A stretch of 64,000 nt of DNA from NCBI GenBank assembly GCA_021613335.1, contig JAJTWR010000305.1, forward strand, positions 739,001 through 803,000, read 5' to 3'. A program made the translations under genes and the position numbers. The notes below the pieces were generated by a model. The model worked only from the letters and a program-made list of their open reading frames with translations, had not been told where the DNA came from and did not search any database. Source of the stretch: Whitmania pigra (Eukaryota; Annelida; Clitellata; Hirudinida; Haemopidae). Position 1 is the stretch's first letter, and the number at the start of each line of letters is the position of its first letter. Positions 1 to 10,400 of this stretch are shown here, piece by piece.

Positions 1-752
1 AGTTTGACAGGCTCTGCGATATTTGGAGAGATTTTCACCTGGTTTAAATTCAATGTACGAGCTTTGACATAAGTTCATAATCCAAAAATCTAAAAATTCT
101 GCACATTTGTTGCCTCTGAAGCTATGAATATGGCGCCTTATAAATTAATTATTATTATTATTGTTGTTGTTTATTGAAAAATTATTTTCTAACCGGAATA
201 TCCTTTTCCACCCTGTATGGTATTCTGAAATAATATTAGTATCAATGTAAAAAATTTACCTTACGGTAAAATATGTAGTGGATTGTTTAAATATGTATCA
301 ATCCCTTATGACTAATCCTTGCAATATTTTTTTTCCGATTTAACAATTCCGATACTTTAGTTTTGTGTGTTCTGTGTTTGTGCGCATGGCTTTGTTGGGT
401 TTAAAAAAATTAAGACAATGAGAAAAAGCAACAAATTTCTTACGTCGTAACTCGAGCAAAGAGTCATGTTCGTGATTTTATAAGGTGTGGTTCCAAATAT
501 CAGACATGATTTAGACGCTTCTAAGTAGTTGAAATTGACGCAGTCTCTGGCAAGACATTTGACGGCGCATCGGAGTCTGCCCGTCATTCCTTCTAGAATT
601 CCATTAGGTTCATCAAGTGCACATCCAGGAGCTCCATTGCAGTCCAAGGTTCGAATGAATAACTTGTGGATTAGTAAATCGGCTGTGAGAAATCTCATAA
701 AGAACGGAGCTAGCAGAAAGAAAACTGAGTTTGGTCTGAAGGACGATTTCAT
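1..752 (-). CDS. PAN + fucolectin-type secreted protein, copy A (3' part outside window)
   Basis: Exons on the minus strand are 752-444, 224-194 and 38-1, and the gene runs off the left edge. Exon 1 starts at an ATG, encodes a hydrophobic signal peptide (FFLLAPFF) and then a PAN/apple-like domain. That domain has the family Cys pattern: TLDCNG, GCALDEP, CAVKCL, CVNFNYLEASKSC and a final LC before the GTAAGA donor. The 31-nt linker exon (NTIQGGKGYS) joins in phase to GENLSKYRRACQT, the start of the FTP lectin domain. PAN domains bind protein or carbohydrate, and FTP domains typically bind fucose; ligand binding here is inferred. The linker resembles that of the broken copy at 31194-32278 (GKGY), so these two form a subgroup. 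Confidence 0.8.
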
Positions 753-1436
753 GATTGCAAAGTCATCAAAAAACTATTTTGATGTCTTATAAACTTGCTG
801 CACAATTGTTCATGTTTTCATTAAACAATGAAAAGGGTTAATAATTTCATAGATTTCTTTTTGCATTAAAGTTTGTTGCTTTTTGTAAACAGCTTTTGTT
901 GAATGAACTGCTTGCATGTCTTGTGGCATATGTCTACAAATTGACAAAAGGCACATTGTTTCTCGAGATTTTGCAGACATAACCTCTCGGTTAAAGACAA
1001 TATCGCAGTTTCGTAACAAATACCAGAAAAATGTTTGTACCAACTACGGTCATTATCAGGATAAGACTTTTCAAAATCCACTTGTTTTTTTTTTTTGAAA
1101 TTTTGAATTATTCTATGTTGCGTTTTATTCCAACCTTGTGAAATAAATATGTATTGCTTTTGGGAGTGGTTTGCGTGCAGAAAATTTCTATTACATTGTT
1201 TGAAGTTCGTTATGGAATGGCGCCGTTACAGACGCTTAAAATCATTTAAAATCAGAAGGTTTCTGTTGGCAGGTTTGTTTATACGTCTACTTTAAAAAAA
1301 ATAAATATACTAAAATATCAAATTTCATAATCACAGCTTTATAAGTAATTATCAAGCAAGACAATTTATTATTATCAAACCGCAATCAACCAAAAAGAGA
1401 ATAATAATAATAATATTAATAATTAATTTGTAAGGT
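753..1436. other. Intergenic, no recognised gene
   Basis: AT-rich sequence upstream of copy A. A minus-strand open frame of about 70 codons (1081-866) contains several Cys and His residues but matches no family I recognise and has no splice context. I see no RNA gene or repeat family here. Confidence 0.4.
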
Positions 1437-1548
1437 GTCATGTGCATAGCGTCAGAGGCTCCTTGAGTTTTCGCTGTCCAATGAAGACCTGAAGAGGTGG
1501 CTCTTGAAGAGCTCCATCGATGGTTGTGCTCTTATGAGGGGGTGGAGT

Positions 1549-2459
1549 GGGTGACCCGTCATAACAGCCCGGCGACAGAATAACCCCGACAAAACAGCCC
1601 CGTCAAAATAGCCCGGCGTCAAAATAACTCAAGACAAAACAGCCCCGACAAAACCGCCCCGACAAAACTGCCCCGTCGAAACAACCCGGCGTCGAAATAG
1701 CCCAAGACAAAATAGCCCCGTCAAAATGGCCCCGTCAAAATATCCCCGACAAAATAGCCCGGCGACAAAATAGCTCAGGACAAAACAACCCGACAACAAA
1801 ATAGCCCCGTCAAAATAGCTCCATGTCAAAGTATTTTTAAAAAATGTTGTGAAACTGAATCAAAATTTAATTCGAAATTAGTGGCTTGAATGCTTTGACC
1901 GTTTTGAGTATTGTTTGTTGTTATTATTGTTCTCCAGAAGTTTAATTTGCATAGTCTTGCTTATTCAAATTTGTATCTGGCTTACAAATTTGTGTTGACA
2001 TTATCCTCATCACAAGTTGCTTGTGAGAGGTCGTTTTCAAAATTGAAATACGTTTTGAACAGATTAAGAAATTTTCTGAACCAGTCAATTCTACGATCAT
2101 TCATGCTGATGTCTTGTGAGAAAGACTCTTTTTCAAGAATCAATAACAATGAAATCATTGATGTTTTAGCATCGACTAGTGAAACGATGAAAAACTGTTA
2201 TAATAGTTAATAGTGAATAGAAATTTTAGACTCTAGTGTTTCTTATGTTTAAGTTGATCAAACTAGGAGTTAAATAAAATTTCCCGGGCCGGTTTTTTAA
2301 GCCAGTCCGACCCTGGTGACAGGGCTGTTTTGACGGAGCTGTTTTGTCGGGGCTATTTTGTCTTGAGCTATTTTGACGCCGGGCTATTTTGACGGGGCTG
2401 TTTTGTCGGGGCTGTTTTGTCGGGGCTATTCTGTCGCCGGGCTGTTATGACGGGGTGCC
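1549..2459. mobile_element. hAT-type DNA transposon, deletion derivative, with 8-bp TSD
   Basis: The element is flanked by an exact 8-bp direct repeat, GGTGGAGT, at 1541-1548 and 2460-2467. That size is the hallmark of hAT transposition. The ends are inverted: the left begins GGGTGACCCGTCATAACAGC and the right, read inward, begins GGCACCCCGTCATAACAGC. Subterminal regions consist of many short units on the theme CCCCGTCAAAATAG, in one orientation on the left (to about 1830) and inverted on the right (2315-2459). The core holds a hAT transposase C-terminal remnant. At 911 bp it is non-autonomous. Confidence 0.88.
1911..2210 (+). pseudogene. hAT transposase C-terminal dimerisation remnant
   Basis: An open frame between the terminal repeats encodes the hAT dimerisation signature: LTLSSSQVACERSFSKLKYV, followed by N-R-L-R and a long helix. 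This matches the (S)xASxERxFSxLKxxKxxLR core of hAT transposases. There is no ATG at the frame start and no DDE catalytic region upstream, so it is a decayed fragment of a once full-length transposase. It supports classifying the surrounding element as hAT. Confidence 0.8.
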
Positions 2460-2535
2460 GGTGGAGTGAGAGCGTTCCAAACAATAGGGGGGATTATGAG
2501 GAGCCTCTTTTAACGAGTGATTACTTATTGACGGG

Positions 2536-2820
2536 TTATTGACGGTTGGACGTCATTAGAGTGTGATATGTCGTGAGGGCGATTTTAAAGGTGATACGAC
2601 TACGAACTGGCAACCAGTGCAACTTCTTCAGACTGTCCGTACTATTGAAGGTGGGGTTGAGAAGAACAAAATTTGCAAGCATGTTTTTGACATGTTGTAA
2701 CAAATGTAGAAAGAGGTAGATGTACCTTAGAGAAAAGAATTGCAGTAGTCTAGTCCAGAGAGGACGAGGCTGCCGGAAATGGCAGAAGTTATGTTGACGG
2801 AAAGTAGAATGTTTTAACAA
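2536..2820 (-). mobile_element. Non-LTR retrotransposon (LINE) ORF2 C-terminal fragment
   Basis: The minus-strand translation contains LLQHVKNMLANFVLL, then STDSLKKLHWLPVRSRITFK and IALTTYHTL. This is the conserved block after the reverse-transcriptase domain of L2/CR1-like LINEs (LQRVQNxAARLV ... LKxLHWLPVRxRIxFKI). No start codon or RT catalytic region is present. The hAT element at 1549 appears to have inserted beside or within this LINE tail. Confidence 0.7.
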
Positions 2821-3230
2821 TATAATTCTGATAATTGCTTTTATTTAAAAAAAAGCAAACTCTTTCTTCGAAATTTATGGAATTATGCTGTGAACTGGCC
2901 TAAGAGTCATTAAGTGCTCCTTCAAAATTCATTGCAAGCAAACCGCCAAACAACATTAAGAACATCAAGTCAAAGAGTGAAACATTATTTTATTGAAATA
3001 GCCGACAACAACTATTGAAGTTCATTCCATCTGGGAATTCATTTGAGGTTAGAAAGTACCATTTCATCCACAAGTAATCTAAATTGTAAGAACAATCGCC
3101 GCAGAACAATGTCAATCCGTCACAAATTGTTGACAAAAAATGCACAACATTATACATATTTTATCTATATCTAAAATTTTATGATCAAAGAACCTATCAC
3201 ACTAATAAAACTAAATAATCGGCTTTATTT
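2821..3230. repeat. Duplicated 3' flank of type-1 lectin genes
   Basis: This block recurs downstream of other type-1 copies, at about 16195-16547, 19490-19850, 27120-27485, 45015-45421 and, more divergent, 52650-53032. It was therefore duplicated with the gene. It contains a conserved minus-strand AATAAA near 2990. A second AATAAA lies only 4 nt after the copy B stop. Confidence 0.7.
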
Positions 3231-4566
3231 TTAAAATCTACCAAAAACTTGAAATTCGCACAAGGATAAATACCCACCATTTATATCGTTTAACATTGCT
3301 TGGTAAACTATGACGTATCTAGCTAATGGAATAGAAGGTTTGCAGGAGATGGTGAACCAAGATGCATTCACGGGGGGTCCCAGGTACACACCACAAAGAG
3401 GGTATTTGTATCTGACGGGCGTCTTGACAAGCCAAGAATCATTTGTGACTCCGATGGTGAGGTTCTTATATCTTATAACTGAATTATTTCAATGCAATTA
3501 TGATATAAGGCAAGGATCAAATTAATGAACAGAACTAGGTGGTAAGAATGTCTAACAATTCATTTTCTTATGTTATGACTGTCGTAATTGCGTAGTTGAA
3601 TTAAATATTTTAATTGTATTTATTGTCATAATTATATTATTAAATTATTTTTCAACATTACAATGACAAAGCAATTTAACAACTTTTATCAAAAATTCTT
3701 GCTCCAAAAATATGATCATTTGGAAACTTTCAGGAAAATCATATAAAACCACAGATATATACAATAAGTGACAGATGCACCTCTCTAAAAATTGGTGAAA
3801 TGAAAATCACAATCTTTTGCCATGAAGGACATCAATAAACTAACAATAGTTGCTGTCAGGAGTGGACCTGGCCAGGATGTTGACACTAGTGATGATTACG
3901 TAATCAACCAAGTCGATCATGAACCAATTGTTGCTGGAATCACCGCCTGCTGTGTGAGTGCAATCGCCAGTGGAGATGGAAGTTCTATTCAAATCATCCA
4001 CTGCTAACCAAGAATGATAAATCAACTTGCCAGAAATTCTTGTTGAACTCTGGCAAGATCTTTTGAATTTGGAAAGATTTTCACCTTTTAAATAAAATTG
4101 TATAATAGGTTTGCCATTTTTCTTACCTTTGAGAAGGCAAAATGGACCAGTATACTTACCACGATACTTAATTTTATCGCGTAAATTTGTACTCTGAAAT
4201 ATATAAATGTTGAATGTTGACTAAACATATAAAATAGTCTTTAAATTAATTCGTGTTTACATCAAAACTGGAGCACAAATTTTGGTTTGTGATCATGAAC
4301 GGAATTTTTCTAAACAGCAAACACGATCTAGAGCTGACTAAGTAGTTGAAATTGACGCAGTATCCTTTAACCAGGCAGATAATTGCGCAGTGTAATTCGC
4401 CCCGAATGCCTTCCAATGATTCAGTCGGGTTGTCCAAAGCGCAACCTGATCTTCCCTTGCTATCCAGAGTCCGTCGAAATATCTGGACATTTGGTAACGT
4501 CATTTGACTGTTGATTATTTTTATTACGGCTATACAGACGAGTACATATAAAAAGTGATTATCCAT
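3231..4566 (-). CDS. PAN + fucolectin-type secreted protein, copy B (type 1)
   Basis: Four exons on the minus strand: 4566-4261, 4193-4160 (34 nt), 4084-3845 and 3478-3231. They join in phase into 275 residues. The ATG opens MDNHFLYVLVCIAVIKIINS, a signal peptide; the in-frame extension upstream has no ATG. Residues ~25-102 are PAN/apple-like (LDSKGRSGCALD, HCAIICL, CVNFNYLVSSRSC, NLC). The microexon encodes STNLRDKIKYR. The FTP domain follows: CQSST, SWLAVDDLN, GDCTHT, NNWFMIDLVDYV, then PLCGVYLGP, ARYVIVY and LSLCEFQVFGRF. The first PAN Cys in LDCKG is Ser here (LDSKG), unlike its sisters. Probably an extracellular carbohydrate-binding protein (family inference). Confidence 0.85.
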
Positions 4567-5623
4567 GGTTTTAGTTAGAGATCTTTGGAGCAACTAACCA
4601 AATGACAAATTACTGTGGAAATCTAGAGTTATAAGCTCGTTTGGTACGGTGAAAATAATTACTTCAATAATTGCAATGGAGATTCGTCGTTGCTAAGTTA
4701 CCCGGCTTGTCTAGATTTTCTAAATTTGAAAGATTATCGAATTTTTTTTGTCTTCAATTTTTCAGTCAATCCTTAAAGAATTTGAGATGTTTCTCATTAA
4801 TTTTAAATTGTATTAATGGTAAGAATCATGTAATATGATATACATTTTAAACGATGAACATTCTCGGATTTAGGGGTAGTCGGGATATGCAAAAGGGCAA
4901 TCCATCAACCAGAAATCCAGAGTCTCAAAGTCTCAAAGTAGTAATGTGAATTAGCAATTTGCTGTTTCATATTATATTGTGCTTTTAAAGATTGAAATTG
5001 TTGGGCATGTTATGGACACTTTATGTAGTTCATCAATCGTTGAAAATCCTTCTCGACTAAGCATCTTTGTCAAAGGAAGCGAGGGTTGTAGACTATGAAT
5101 GTTTGTTTAATGAGTTAGACCTGTTCCATAACTAAAATTGGTTTCTACTATTACTAAGCAACCTGACAGTTCTGATGAAGTTACTTAAAAAAGTCTTCTA
5201 TGAGCAATAACTTGGCAATTTTTCTTCCTTCAAAAAGTGATCGTTATTTAAGTTTTACTTCTTATGTTCGTTGAATTTATTTATCATGCTTTATTCTATA
5301 TCCTTAAGTTACATACTTACACGGTTGATTAATAATTATGATTCATGAGTCACTTAAGTGCCTCGTCAAAATTAATTGCAAGCAAAAATGTCTTGCATCC
5401 TTAAACAATGTAAGCTGGATTATCTGAGAACAATGAAATCGAACACTGAAACATTATTTTATTAAAACGACAAGCAAAAATGCTAAACATTTTGGGATTC
5501 ATTTATATAGGGGGTTGCCTTTCGTCTCATTAACCGTTTGACATGTTATTGATTAATAACTTATTTTTTATTCATTTATTGCTCTTAAAAAAGTTAACAT
5601 TGTGAGCGCAAAACTATGATTAT
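4567..5623. repeat. Upstream duplicated block, no gene
   Basis: No coding sequence is seen. Stretches match the sequences upstream of copy L (46763-47070) and right of the gypsy element (52246-52860), for example the segment around CATCAACCAGAAATCCAGAG and the segment around CTAAGCATCTTTGTCAAAGG. It is a dispersed segmental repeat carried with the lectin array and probably holds the copy B promoter, but no clear TATA element stands out. Confidence 0.5.
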
Positions 5624-5631
5624 AGAATATC

Positions 5632-5819
5632 GGGTGACCCGTCAAAATAGCCCCGTCAAAACATCCCCGTCAATGTATCTTTATAAAAAAAATATTTCTA
5701 TGAGTTGATACATTAACCTGTAACTGATTTCAAATTTGATTAAATGAAATGAATTTTATGTTTTGATGGTGCTATTTTGACGGGGCTATTTGGTCGCCGG
5801 GCTATTATGACGGGGTGCC
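5632..5819. mobile_element. 188-bp hAT MITE of the CCCCGTCAAAATAG family
   Basis: A short relative of the 1549-2459 element. It is bounded by the exact 8-bp target duplication AGAATATC (5624-5631 and 5820-5827). The left end GGGTGACCCGTCAAAATAGC and right end ...GGGCTATTATGACGGGGTGCC are the same terminal motifs. It has no coding capacity and must be mobilised in trans. Confidence 0.9.
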
Positions 5820-5827
5820 AGAATATC

Positions 5828-7413
5828 GAAACCCAGCTAAGAAACCTAAATATTATGAGTGATCGAAATATAATTGCCAAAAAATTGGGTTTTATTTTCT
5901 ATGGAGTTATGGATTAGTTTACTGAAGACACTTGCCAAATAAATTAAATGTTTTTTGTGTGTGTGGGAATGCCTTGAAGTTTGAAATAATTCGGCGTTTA
6001 CAAATTTATTAACGGTGAAATGTTTTCGCACTGGATGTCTATGTGTAAATGAGAATCATTGAAGTGCACAATCTATTTACGTAATCGCGTTACACGGCCA
6101 TTATTAGGACAATAACTAGGACAAATACTATTTTTCATTTGACAATAGTTTCGTAATTATATTATTTCGTATTGTGATGTTTTTATTTTAAATGTCTTTA
6201 TAACCTATCAAAATGAACTTTAGCATTAAACACATTAAAGATGTTTGATAAATAAATTAATTTCTTATTTTAACTTAAAAATATGTCAAAGGCGTGTGAC
6301 CTTTTCCAATAGCGTCGGAGCGCTGTCCTGCAAATGCTTATGAATCATTATAAACCATCGGAACACAACAACGAAATCATATATTTTTGCTTACGGATTA
6401 ATCTAATTTCTTAATATTAAACATATATTTTAATCGTGGCATATTAACGACAATAATAAGAATTTGTTATTTAAAAATTATTTTATGGCGCTCCTTCGTT
6501 TAAATCCTTTTCTTAGATCTCCTTTTAGAATCATTTACTAGCTGACTAAAATAGAAGATTCTGTCACACTGTTAGGAAGTCAAGCAAGCGAAAATACAAA
6601 TCAACAAAATGAAAGCAGCCAAACAAGAGACGGAGTGAGAAACAATGAAAACCAGAAAGTAAAATGGCGCATCAGCATGCAATGCTACCTGAAGATTTCA
6701 AATTACGTATTATTATAAATAATTGTGGTGCAATATTTTCAAAAAGTTTGAGCATTAATTACATATTAAGTCTCTTCCTCTTTCTTAATAACTGGCTATC
6801 TTGCATCATGTCGATTCCATGTTCTTTTGTGTGAATTTATGTCAACTTTTTGTTTTCAGTACTTTTCGAATGCCAAACATATTATTGGTTAGCATACAAA
6901 ACAATCGAGATTGTAATAAAAATAAAAAATAAAATAAAGACCAAACCAATTTAAGTGCATTTTAATAAATTAATTTCAAGAATCAATTACCATACTTTGA
7001 AATAGCAAAAGTAATAATACTAATAATAAATATCAGACATCAGTAAAAGAGAGACTTACATAGAAACGCAAGCAAGCGATCGAAGATGCTAGGCGCACAA
7101 TATTTCCATCAGCTTCCTCATACAGGTGTGCGCTAAGGTGATGGCGCCTAACTCCAGCGAAGTGCCCGCGGAAGATTTCCTGGGAACGTGAGATGGATTT
7201 ATTCGCTTTCAGAGGTGCTATGTGGTGAACAATTGATTTTATATAGTCGAATAAACAAATATCATTCGATTGTTTATTCTAAACAAAACAAGATTTTATC
7301 CACGACATTCTATGGTTAATGAGATTGCCATAATGCTATGTTGATTAGATAATGCAGCTTCTAAAATTTTCTGACAAAGACGAGAAGGAATAAGCCTAGC
7401 CTCTCCGCTGCTC
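5828..7413. other. Intergenic region upstream of the CNG channel gene
   Basis: AT-rich sequence without a convincing gene, RNA or repeat array. It should contain the CNG channel promoter and 5' UTR, because the start codon is at 7414, but I cannot place a TATA box or initiator with confidence. Confidence 0.4.
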
Positions 7414-10400
7414 ATGGATTCCATCGATCGACCAAAGCACTCTTCCGGATCAACCAGGTCTTCCATCGTCAGCATCCTACAGCATCCTTCATCTTCATCT
7501 TCTGGAAAATTATCTATCGATCACGACGATGTCACTACGATTGGGTCATTCAGTGAAGGTGCAGAAAATAACAGCACATTTCTCAGCGAGAAGATGTTGG
7601 ACAGAGTTCGAAGATTCATCAGCAGACTCGCCTCGAGGACTCACAACCTCAAGAAAATTAGACCTGATTCGCCATCATCCCTTGATAGCTACGTGACCAA
7701 GTCAGGTACAAACATTATATCCTAATGGTTGTGGAATTATGAAATCACAATATTGAGGTTAATGCCTTAGATAGTGTCTTTCAGTTTGCATGTAGCTTGC
7801 ATTATTTGGTAATTATTCTGACAACCTAACATAAAAACGTTGCTGCTCACATGTCTGTGTATAAAAATAAACTGTTTCAAATTAAAAAAACATTTAAACA
7901 GTTCCACTAAAGACGAAGTTGAAATAAGATGTTTTCAATCAGATGCTAAATTTTACTTCATTTACATTTATTAGGCTTGCATGATACTAATAAATTTATC
8001 TTAATATTTATTTATAAACAGGCGTATCAAACGGAACCACCAAAGAGCCTGAAAAAGAGGAAGAAGGGAACGGACAAACACAACAAGACGGTGGCCATAC
8101 CAACAAGAGTTCAAAACCACTTCAGAGCATTAAATTCCACGTGAGAAGTAAACTTAGAAGATTTACCAGTGCCGTCAGAAATCTAAAAAATGGTCCAACA
8201 GCCATAGACCCCACAAGTAAATATTAATATTAGGACCGTTAGTAATAGTAGTAAATATTATTTTTCTATGCCAATATATTTATTTCATATTGTAATGTAA
8301 GTACTGTTGTTTTTTTCGTGATCTCTAAAAAATGGTCCAACAGCCATAGACCCCACAAGTAAATATTAATATTAGGACCGTTAGTAATAGTAGTAAATAT
8401 TATTTTTCTATGCCAATATATTTACTGTTTTTCTCGTGTTATCCAGCGTTGTTAAAATGATTTGATTCAATCCTAAAGGGCCTTTTAAGTGCAACAACGG
8501 TTACACAATTCAATGTATTTTTCATTTTTTTTAAGGCAAGGCTTACCTCATTTGGTTATACATCGTCAGCATGGCTTTTCTGTACAACTGCATGGCTTCC
8601 GTTCTTAGAGGCACGTTTACTGCTTGTCCTATCTATGCATGTTCAGATCCAGAAGTTGTTCCTTTCTGTCCCTCTGATCCTCTGCCATCTCTCATGACGA
8701 CTATTCTGCCATTTAACTTCACAGTCGTTCTATTTTCTAATGAAACATTTTCTGAAGCTGCCAACTTTTCATCATTTGATTACTTCATGTCAACGCCCCC
8801 GTCTCAATCGTCATCATCTTTCCGACCAAACTCCGTCAACCAAACGTCATCAGTGTATGAAACATCTTCTCAAAAGTCAGCAACTCAGCAAGTTAAGACG
8901 ATATATGCAGCTAAATTTCTATCTGACGAATCGCTGGTTTTCTGTCGAGCAATGCTCTGCAGACCAAAAGACCGATTAGAGCCAAGGGATGCAAGGACGG
9001 CGCAAAGTTTCACAACTTCATCGCCACCATCAACAATGAGTAACTCACAGAATCCTTCATCTTTTGCCAATGAGTCGACTCTTTCTACGATTGTCAACGT
9101 CACCAAAGCTTTTAGCACGTTATTCAACCCAGCTAGCACCGTTGCAATCACGAACAGAAGTCTGTCCGTGTTTTCAATTTTTGAATCCCAATTCTTCAAT
9201 TCCACTCCTGATCTTAATGAGACTTCTCAGGTCACTCCTGCCATTGGAAACTCGACCCTTGAAGTTACTACCCATGTCGACGAAGAGAGGGTATTTACAA
9301 ACGTCGGGACAAAAAATAGAGATTGCGTCATCATCGGTTGCTTCCCGGGTTACGAAACAGACCAAAACAGATATCTGTGGTGGATCTTCGATTACCTGTG
9401 TGACTTCATTTACATAGTGGACATGTTGCTGGTAAAGACCAGAGTAACCTATATTAGAGATGGCATGCTCGAGGTTACGGAAATTATTAAATTTATAAAT
9501 TATTTAATTATTCTTAATTTCAACACTGGTACCGATAATAAGTAACATTGTAAATATTTGACTTAAATATGCTTCCTAAAGTAATAGTGGGAAGATGTCG
9601 ATTTTGGAAAAGTAAGGTAAATGGTATGGCGCTCCGGACAAGAGCGCTATATAAATTGGAAAATTGATTTTGCTGATTAATTACTGAGGAATTAATTTAT
9701 TTCTTGTTTTGATATTTTTCGTTAAATTTTTTTCCAGTCTAACAAAAAAGAAATCGCAAAGCATTACGTATACGGCATGAATTTCAAGGTAATTCCCCAC
9801 AAAAATCGATAGCATTTTCATCTTAATGGTCACATCACGTGATAATAACCCACAGAAATGCTAACTAATAATTATTAAGTTAAACAATGTTTATGTTAAT
9901 TTATAAGCATCAATGTTGATATTTTTCTTAGCAATTGATACTAATTAATAAAATAAATACATTAGTTTAAAATTATTTTCCAGCTAGACTTGATAAGCAT
10001 CTTTCCGACAGACATTCTCTACTTTGTACCGGATGTCAGGTACAATTCACTGGTTCGTCTCAACAGGATTTTGAAGGTTAGAAAGCTTGTGAGTACGTTA
10101 TGTGGGCACTTAATTGAACCTGGGATGAGAGGGTGAGTGGATGAGTAGCTGGTTGGGTGAATGGAGGGGAGCATGGGTAGTTTGATGGTTAGAAAAATGG
10201 GCAATGTTTATTTAGAGCTGCTAAACTTATTCAGAATTAATTGTGATGATTTTTCCATGTAAATGTTTTTTTTTTACTTTTAATTTGTTCTTCAAGTGAA
10301 GATTCGATAATAAAAGTCGAACAGAAATACATGTGTTATCTATTTAATCTTTGATTTATTTTGAGATGTTCATTTTTTAAGATTCAAACTTTTTGGGAAT

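Noticed and set aside
866..1081. Cys-rich minus-strand frame (about 70 codons)
   Set aside because: No homology recognised, no paralogue in the window and no splice context.
1555..1830. Regular ~14-bp repeats that could be mistaken for a CRISPR-like array
   Set aside because: The units are variable, inverted at the other end of an element with an 8-bp target duplication, and the genome is eukaryotic; they are hAT subterminal repeats.
3310..3525. Plus-strand open frame MTYLANGIEGLQ... repeated opposite every lectin exon 4
   Set aside because: It is exactly antisense to the FTP exon. Its conservation follows from the lectin coding strand, and it has no splice or promoter context.
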